A stretch of 9,950 bases of DNA from Acidimicrobiia bacterium (GTDB lineage Bacteria; Actinomycetota; Acidimicrobiia; Acidimicrobiales; CATQHL01): NCBI GenBank assembly GCA_021296435.1, contig JAGWAK010000083.1, positions 1,974 to 11,923 of the forward strand, written 5' to 3'. The notes under the pieces are model-generated. The model saw only the letters and a program-made list of their open reading frames with translations. It did no database searches and was not told where the DNA came from. A program made the translations under genes and the position numbers. This document shows, piece after piece, positions 7,381 through 9,950 of the stretch (position 1 is the stretch's first letter; every line of letters starts with the position of its first letter).

Positions 7381-7427
7381 ACGTCCTAGAGCCGGCCCGG
7401 CTCGCGGGGGTGCTGTGGCGCGGGGCG

Positions 7428-7433
7428 TAGGCT
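7428..7433 (+). promoter_or_regulatory. Candidate -10 box (TAGGCT) before the Trm112-like gene
   Basis: TAGGCT fits TANNNT and sits in the only sizeable gap (7381-7488) within the plus-strand cluster. A start near 7440 would give a leader of about 50 bases that includes the GAGGTGG ribosome site before ATG 7489. No -35 hexamer was recognised. If real, it would let the Trm112-like gene, isomerase and ahcY be expressed separately from manB. Confidence 0.35.
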
Positions 7434-7458
7434 GATGGCTTGCGGCCGGCGCCATCAG
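7432..7458 (+). repeat. Perfect 8-bp inverted repeat overlapping the candidate promoter
   Basis: CTGATGGC (7432-7439) and GCCATCAG (7451-7458) are exact reverse complements separated by 11 bases. The left arm overlaps the candidate -10 box and the expected transcription start, so it could be an operator. If transcription begins further upstream, it could form an RNA hairpin. A direct repeat GGCCGGCGC (7444-7452 and 7458-7466) is interleaved with it. No T-run follows, so it does not look like a terminator. Confidence 0.4.
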
Positions 7459-7478
7459 GCCGGCGCACAGAGCAGACC

Positions 7479-7485
7479 GAGGTGG
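7479..7485 (+). promoter_or_regulatory. Ribosome binding site (GAGGTGG) fixing the Trm112-like start
   Basis: GAGG of this purine-rich stretch ends six bases before ATG 7489, well placed for Shine-Dalgarno pairing. The frame is also open from ATG 7435, but that start would lie one base after the candidate -10 box and add 18 non-conserved residues, so 7489 is preferred. Confidence 0.6.
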
Positions 7486-7488
7486 ACG

Positions 7489-7725
7489 ATGGTGCTCGAC
7501 GCCCGACTTGTGGAAATCCTGGCCTGTCCCGAGGACAAGGGCCCCTTGCTGTACTTCGAGGCGGACGGCTTCTTCTACAACTCGCGCCTGCGGCGGCGCT
7601 ACGAGGTCGCCGACGGCATCCCGATCATGCTGATCGACGAGGCGACCACGCTGGAGGAGAGCGAGCATGCGCTCGTCATGGAGCGGGCCGCCGAGCAGGG
7701 CATCACGGAGAACTTCACACCGTGA
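7489..7725 (+). CDS. Trm112/UPF0434-like small protein, zinc cysteines largely lost
   Basis: A 78-residue protein matching the Trm112/UPF0434 (YcaR-like) family: it opens with LVEILACPEDKGPLLYF (7-23) and has the closing motif DGIPIMLIDEA (42-52). In eukaryotes and archaea Trm112 is an activating partner of methyltransferases; the bacterial role is mostly unknown. Classical members hold zinc with CPxC and a second CxxC-type pair. Here the first pair is CPED and the region where the second pair should be (about 28-38) has no cysteine, so Cys13 is the only one left and zinc binding is unlikely. The length is slightly above the typical 60 residues, owing to an acidic C-terminal tail. The stop overlaps the isomerase GTG by 3 bases, indicating translational coupling. 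Placement between manB and a SIS isomerase matches what I know of actinobacterial genomes. Confidence 0.82.
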   Translation: MVLDARLVEILACPEDKGPLLYFEADGFFYNSRLRRRYEVADGIPIMLIDEATTLEESEHALVMERAAEQGITENFTP

Positions 7726-8786
7726 GCGAGCACACGCCTGTCGACACCCTCGGCATGTTCGCCGCCACGGCGTCGATGCCCGAGCAGATTGCCACCGGGG
7801 TGGAGGCCGTTGCCGACACCGGGCTGGCCGCCCGGATCGCCGACCCCGACGCCATCACGAGCGTGCTGGTGCTGGGCATGGGAGGCAGCGGCCTGGTCGG
7901 GGACTTCCTGGCTGTGACCGCGGGCCCGTTCATGTCCCTGCCGGTGGTGGTCGTGAAGAACTACGTGCCGCCCAGCTACGTCGACCGCCGCACTCTGGTG
8001 CTGGCGGTGTCGTTCTCCGGCGAGACCGAGGAGACGCTGTCGGCCGCCGGCATCGCCGCTGAGCGGGGCGGGCAGATGGTGGCCGTCTGCACCGGGGGCC
8101 GCCTCCGGGAACTGGCCGAGGTGTGGGGGGCGCCCGTACTCCCGGTGGATCCCGCCATCCCGATGCCACGCGCCGGGTTTGCCGCCATGGCCTCACCGGT
8201 GCTGGCGCTGCTGGAGGACCTGGGTTTCTTCCCGGGTGCCAGCGAGTGGCTTGCCCGCGCCGCCGAGCAACTGCGCCTGCGCCGGAGCCAGTTGAGCGAC
8301 GCGAGCAATCCGGCCCTGCGGCTCGCCAGGGAGATCGACGGCACGATCCCCGTGGTCTACGGCCCGGGCGGGATCGGCGAAGTAGCGGCCCGCCGCTGGA
8401 AGGCGCAGTTCAACGAGAACGCCAAGACGCCGGCGTTCAGTGCCGGGCTCCCGGAGATGACCCACAACGAGATCGCCGGTTGGGGCACCTTCGACGAGCT
8501 CACCGCGCCATCCTTCAGCGCCGTCCAACTCCGCCACGACTTCGAGCCCCCGCAGGTGGCGACCACGTTCGACTTCCTCGACGACCACCTGACCGACGCC
8601 GTGCGCGAGGTCTACGAGGTGCGCGCCGGCGGCGAGGGGCCGATCGCCCAGATCATGGACCTGATGCTCTTCGGCGACTACGTCTCGCTGCACCTCGCCG
8701 CGCTGCGGGGCACGGATCCGGGCCCGATTCCCGCCATCGCCGAGCTGAAGGCGGCCCTCAGCGGAACGGAGGGAGTGGGGGCGTGA
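7722..8786 (+). CDS. Bifunctional phosphoglucose/phosphomannose isomerase (SIS family)
   Basis: A 354-residue SIS-domain isomerase expected to interconvert fructose-6-phosphate with glucose-6-phosphate and mannose-6-phosphate, supplying ManB. The first SIS domain has GMGGSG (52-57) and the phosphate-binding SFSGETEET (97-105). The second has the PGI_C-type features: RRWKAQFNENAK (224-235), PEMTHNEI (244-251), DLMLFGDYVSLHLA (313-326) and IAELK (339-343). By spacing, Glu232, His248 and Lys343 correspond to the catalytic Glu, His and Lys of the archaeal Pyrobaculum enzyme (Glu203, His219, Lys298). The GTG at 7722 forms a GTGA overlap with the Trm112-like stop, with GGAG 11 bases upstream. Its own stop overlaps the ahcY start in the same way. 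All active-site residues I know are present. Many related entries are simply named 'SIS domain protein', and the relative preference for mannose versus glucose cannot be read. Confidence 0.9.
   Translation: MSEHTPVDTLGMFAATASMPEQIATGVEAVADTGLAARIADPDAITSVLVLGMGGSGLVGDFLAVTAGPFMSLPVVVVKNYVPPSYVDRRTLVLAVSFSGETEETLSAAGIAAERGGQMVAVCTGGRLRELAEVWGAPVLPVDPAIPMPRAGFAAMASPVLALLEDLGFFPGASEWLARAAEQLRLRRSQLSDASNPALRLAREIDGTIPVVYGPGGIGEVAARRWKAQFNENAKTPAFSAGLPEMTHNEIAGWGTFDELTAPSFSAVQLRHDFEPPQVATTFDFLDDHLTDAVREVYEVRAGGEGPIAQIMDLMLFGDYVSLHLAALRGTDPGPIPAIAELKAALSGTEGVGA
8768..8775 (+). promoter_or_regulatory. Ribosome binding site (GGAGGGAG) for ahcY
   Basis: This strong purine run lies in the last codons of the isomerase gene, 7 bases before GTG 8783, and supports that GTG as the ahcY start. 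The GTG overlaps the isomerase TGA (GTGA). Confidence 0.55.
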
Positions 8787-9950
8787 CGCTCGCCGGCGGC
8801 GACTTCGCGGTCGCCGACCTGTCGCTTGCGCCGTTCGGGCGCAAGGAGATCCAGCTCGCCGAGCACGAGATGCCGGGGCTCATGGCCCTGCGGGCTCGCC
8901 ACAGCGACGCCAAGCCGCTGGCGGGTGCCCGCATCGCCGGCTCGCTGCACATGACGGTGCAGACGGCCGTGCTCATCGAGACGCTCTGCGAACTCGGCGC
9001 CGAGGTGCGCTGGGCGTCGTGCAACATCTTCTCCACTCAGGACCACGCCGCCGCCGCGGTGGCGGTGGGGCCCACCGGCACCGCCGCCGATCCCCGCGGC
9101 GTGCCGGTGTTCGCCTGGAAGGGCGAGACGCTGGAGGAGTACTGGCGCTGCACCGAGCGGGTGCTGCGCTGGCCCGACGGCGGTGGGCCGACGCTGATCC
9201 TGGACGACGGCGGGGACGCCACGCTGCTGGTCCACGAGGGCTTGGCGTGCGAGCGGGCCGGCGCAGTGCCCCAGCCGGATCCCGACGACAGTGAGGAGCG
9301 AGCGGTGGTCCTCGCCACGTTGCGCCGGATCCTCAACGAGGATCCCGGCGCGTGGGGGACGGCCGCGGCCTCGCTGCGCGGCGTCAGCGAGGAGACCACC
9401 ACCGGCGTGCACCGGCTGTACCGCATGCAGCGGGAGGGCACGCTGCTGTTCCCGGCCATCAACGTGAACGACTCGGTCACCAAGTCCAAGTTCGACAACC
9501 TCTACGGGTGCCGCCACTCGCTCATCGACGGCCTCAAGCGGGCCACCGACGTGATGCTCGGCGGCAAGCTGGCGGTCGTCTGCGGCTACGGCGACGTGGG
9601 CAAGGGCTGCGCCGCGGCTCTGGCCGGCCAGGGGGCACGCGTCGTCGTGACCGAGGTCGACCCCATCTGCGCCCTGCAGGCGGCCATGGAGGGCTACCAG
9701 GTCGCCCGCCTCGAGGACGTGATGAGCACCGCGGATGTCTTCGTCACCGCCACCGGATGCAAGGACGTGATCACCGCCGAGCACATGGGTCGGATGAAGC
9801 ACCAGGCCATCGTCGGCAACATCGGTCACTTCGACAACGAGGTGGACGTGGCCGGCCTCGAGCGCCTGTCCGACGTGCAGCGGGTGCGCGTCAAGGACCA
9901 GGTGGACGAGTACGTCTTCCCCGACGGGCACTCGGTGATCCTGCTGTCGG
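8783..9950 (+). CDS. ahcY: S-adenosyl-L-homocysteine hydrolase (3' end outside window)
   Basis: NAD-dependent cytosolic enzyme that splits S-adenosylhomocysteine into adenosine and homocysteine, relieving product inhibition of methyltransferases. 389 codons are visible of about 470-490 usual; the frame is open at the edge. Substrate-domain motifs are SLHMTVQTA (54-62), the first family signature SCNIFSTQDHAAAA (79-92), ILDDGGDAT (139-147), EETTTGVHRLY (203-213) and NDSVTKSKFDNLYG (229-242), with the substrate/NAD-contacting Lys234, Asp238 and Cys243. The NAD Rossmann loop is VVCGYGDVGKGCA (265-277), followed by VTEVDPICALQA (289-300) and GNIGHFDNEVD (345-355). An acidic insertion at about 160-195 is of the type seen in mycobacterial and many other bacterial and plant enzymes. 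The GTG at 8783 has GGGAG seven bases upstream and overlaps the isomerase stop. Nothing is odd in the visible part; adenosine versus inosine preference cannot be judged. Confidence 0.97.
   Translation, partial: MTLAGGDFAVADLSLAPFGRKEIQLAEHEMPGLMALRARHSDAKPLAGARIAGSLHMTVQTAVLIETLCELGAEVRWASCNIFSTQDHAAAAVAVGPTGTAADPRGVPVFAWKGETLEEYWRCTERVLRWPDGGGPTLILDDGGDATLLVHEGLACERAGAVPQPDPDDSEERAVVLATLRRILNEDPGAWGTAAASLRGVSEETTTGVHRLYRMQREGTLLFPAINVNDSVTKSKFDNLYGCRHSLIDGLKRATDVMLGGKLAVVCGYGDVGKGCAAALAGQGARVVVTEVDPICALQAAMEGYQVARLEDVMSTADVFVTATGCKDVITAEHMGRMKHQAIVGNIGHFDNEVDVAGLERLSDVQRVRVKDQVDEYVFPDGHSVILLS

Noticed and set aside
7389..7403. Rho-independent terminator after manB
   Set aside because: The GAGCCG-GCC-CGGCTC stem is only 6 bp with a 3-base loop and is followed by G-rich sequence, not a T-run.
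6517..7668. Minus-strand open frame across manB and the Trm112-like gene
   Set aside because: It spans an intergenic gap and two conserved plus-strand genes and contains no recognisable motif.
8678..9931. 417-codon minus-strand open frame opposite ahcY
   Set aside because: AhcY signatures are complete on the plus strand; the antisense frame is a His/Gly/Ala-rich shadow.

Overview
The window is a GC-rich (roughly 70% by eye), densely packed bacterial chromosome segment. Gene content and order point to an actinobacterium: a mannose-metabolism cluster (manB, Trm112-like gene, SIS-type phosphoglucose/phosphomannose isomerase) runs directly into ahcY, as in the manB-to-sahH neighbourhood of Mycobacterium. 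GTG starts, 1-8 base overlaps and TANNNT -10 boxes lying almost on the start codon also fit. I lean towards class Acidimicrobiia, but this is inference from overall gene style, not from a marker gene.

Layout. Positions 2-1525 on the minus strand hold the first 508 codons of ftsH; its 3' end lies outside the window. Positions 1526-1684 form a divergent promoter region. From there everything runs on the plus strand: a CPBP-family intramembrane protease (1685-2449); a 928-residue multi-spanning membrane protein of the PTPS-related/GT-C-like kind (2453-5239); a polyprenyl-phosphate-sugar synthase-type family 2 glycosyltransferase (5243-6013); a phosphomannomutase gene interrupted by a frameshift (about 6045-7380); a short gap with a candidate promoter (7381-7488); a Trm112-like small protein (7489-7725); a bifunctional phosphoglucose/phosphomannose isomerase (7722-8786); and the first 389 codons of ahcY (8783 to the window end).

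How the genes fit together. The isomerase and ManB convert fructose-6-phosphate to mannose-6-phosphate and then mannose-1-phosphate. After GDP-mannose formation (gene not in the window), the family 2 enzyme could load a sugar on polyprenyl phosphate. The large membrane protein is a plausible user of that lipid-linked sugar on the outer face of the membrane. This is a coherent route to envelope or protein mannosylation, but only the individual enzyme families are read from sequence; the pathway is inferred. AhcY belongs to the S-adenosylmethionine cycle and is translationally coupled to the isomerase. FtsH and the CPBP protein are two membrane proteases sharing a divergent promoter region.

No RNA genes, mobile elements, CRISPR arrays or convincing terminators were seen. 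The most notable points are the manB frameshift, a Trm112-like protein that has lost most zinc-binding cysteines, a possible leaderless Cys-Cys leader peptide before the CPBP gene, and a perfect inverted repeat over the promoter before the Trm112-like gene.
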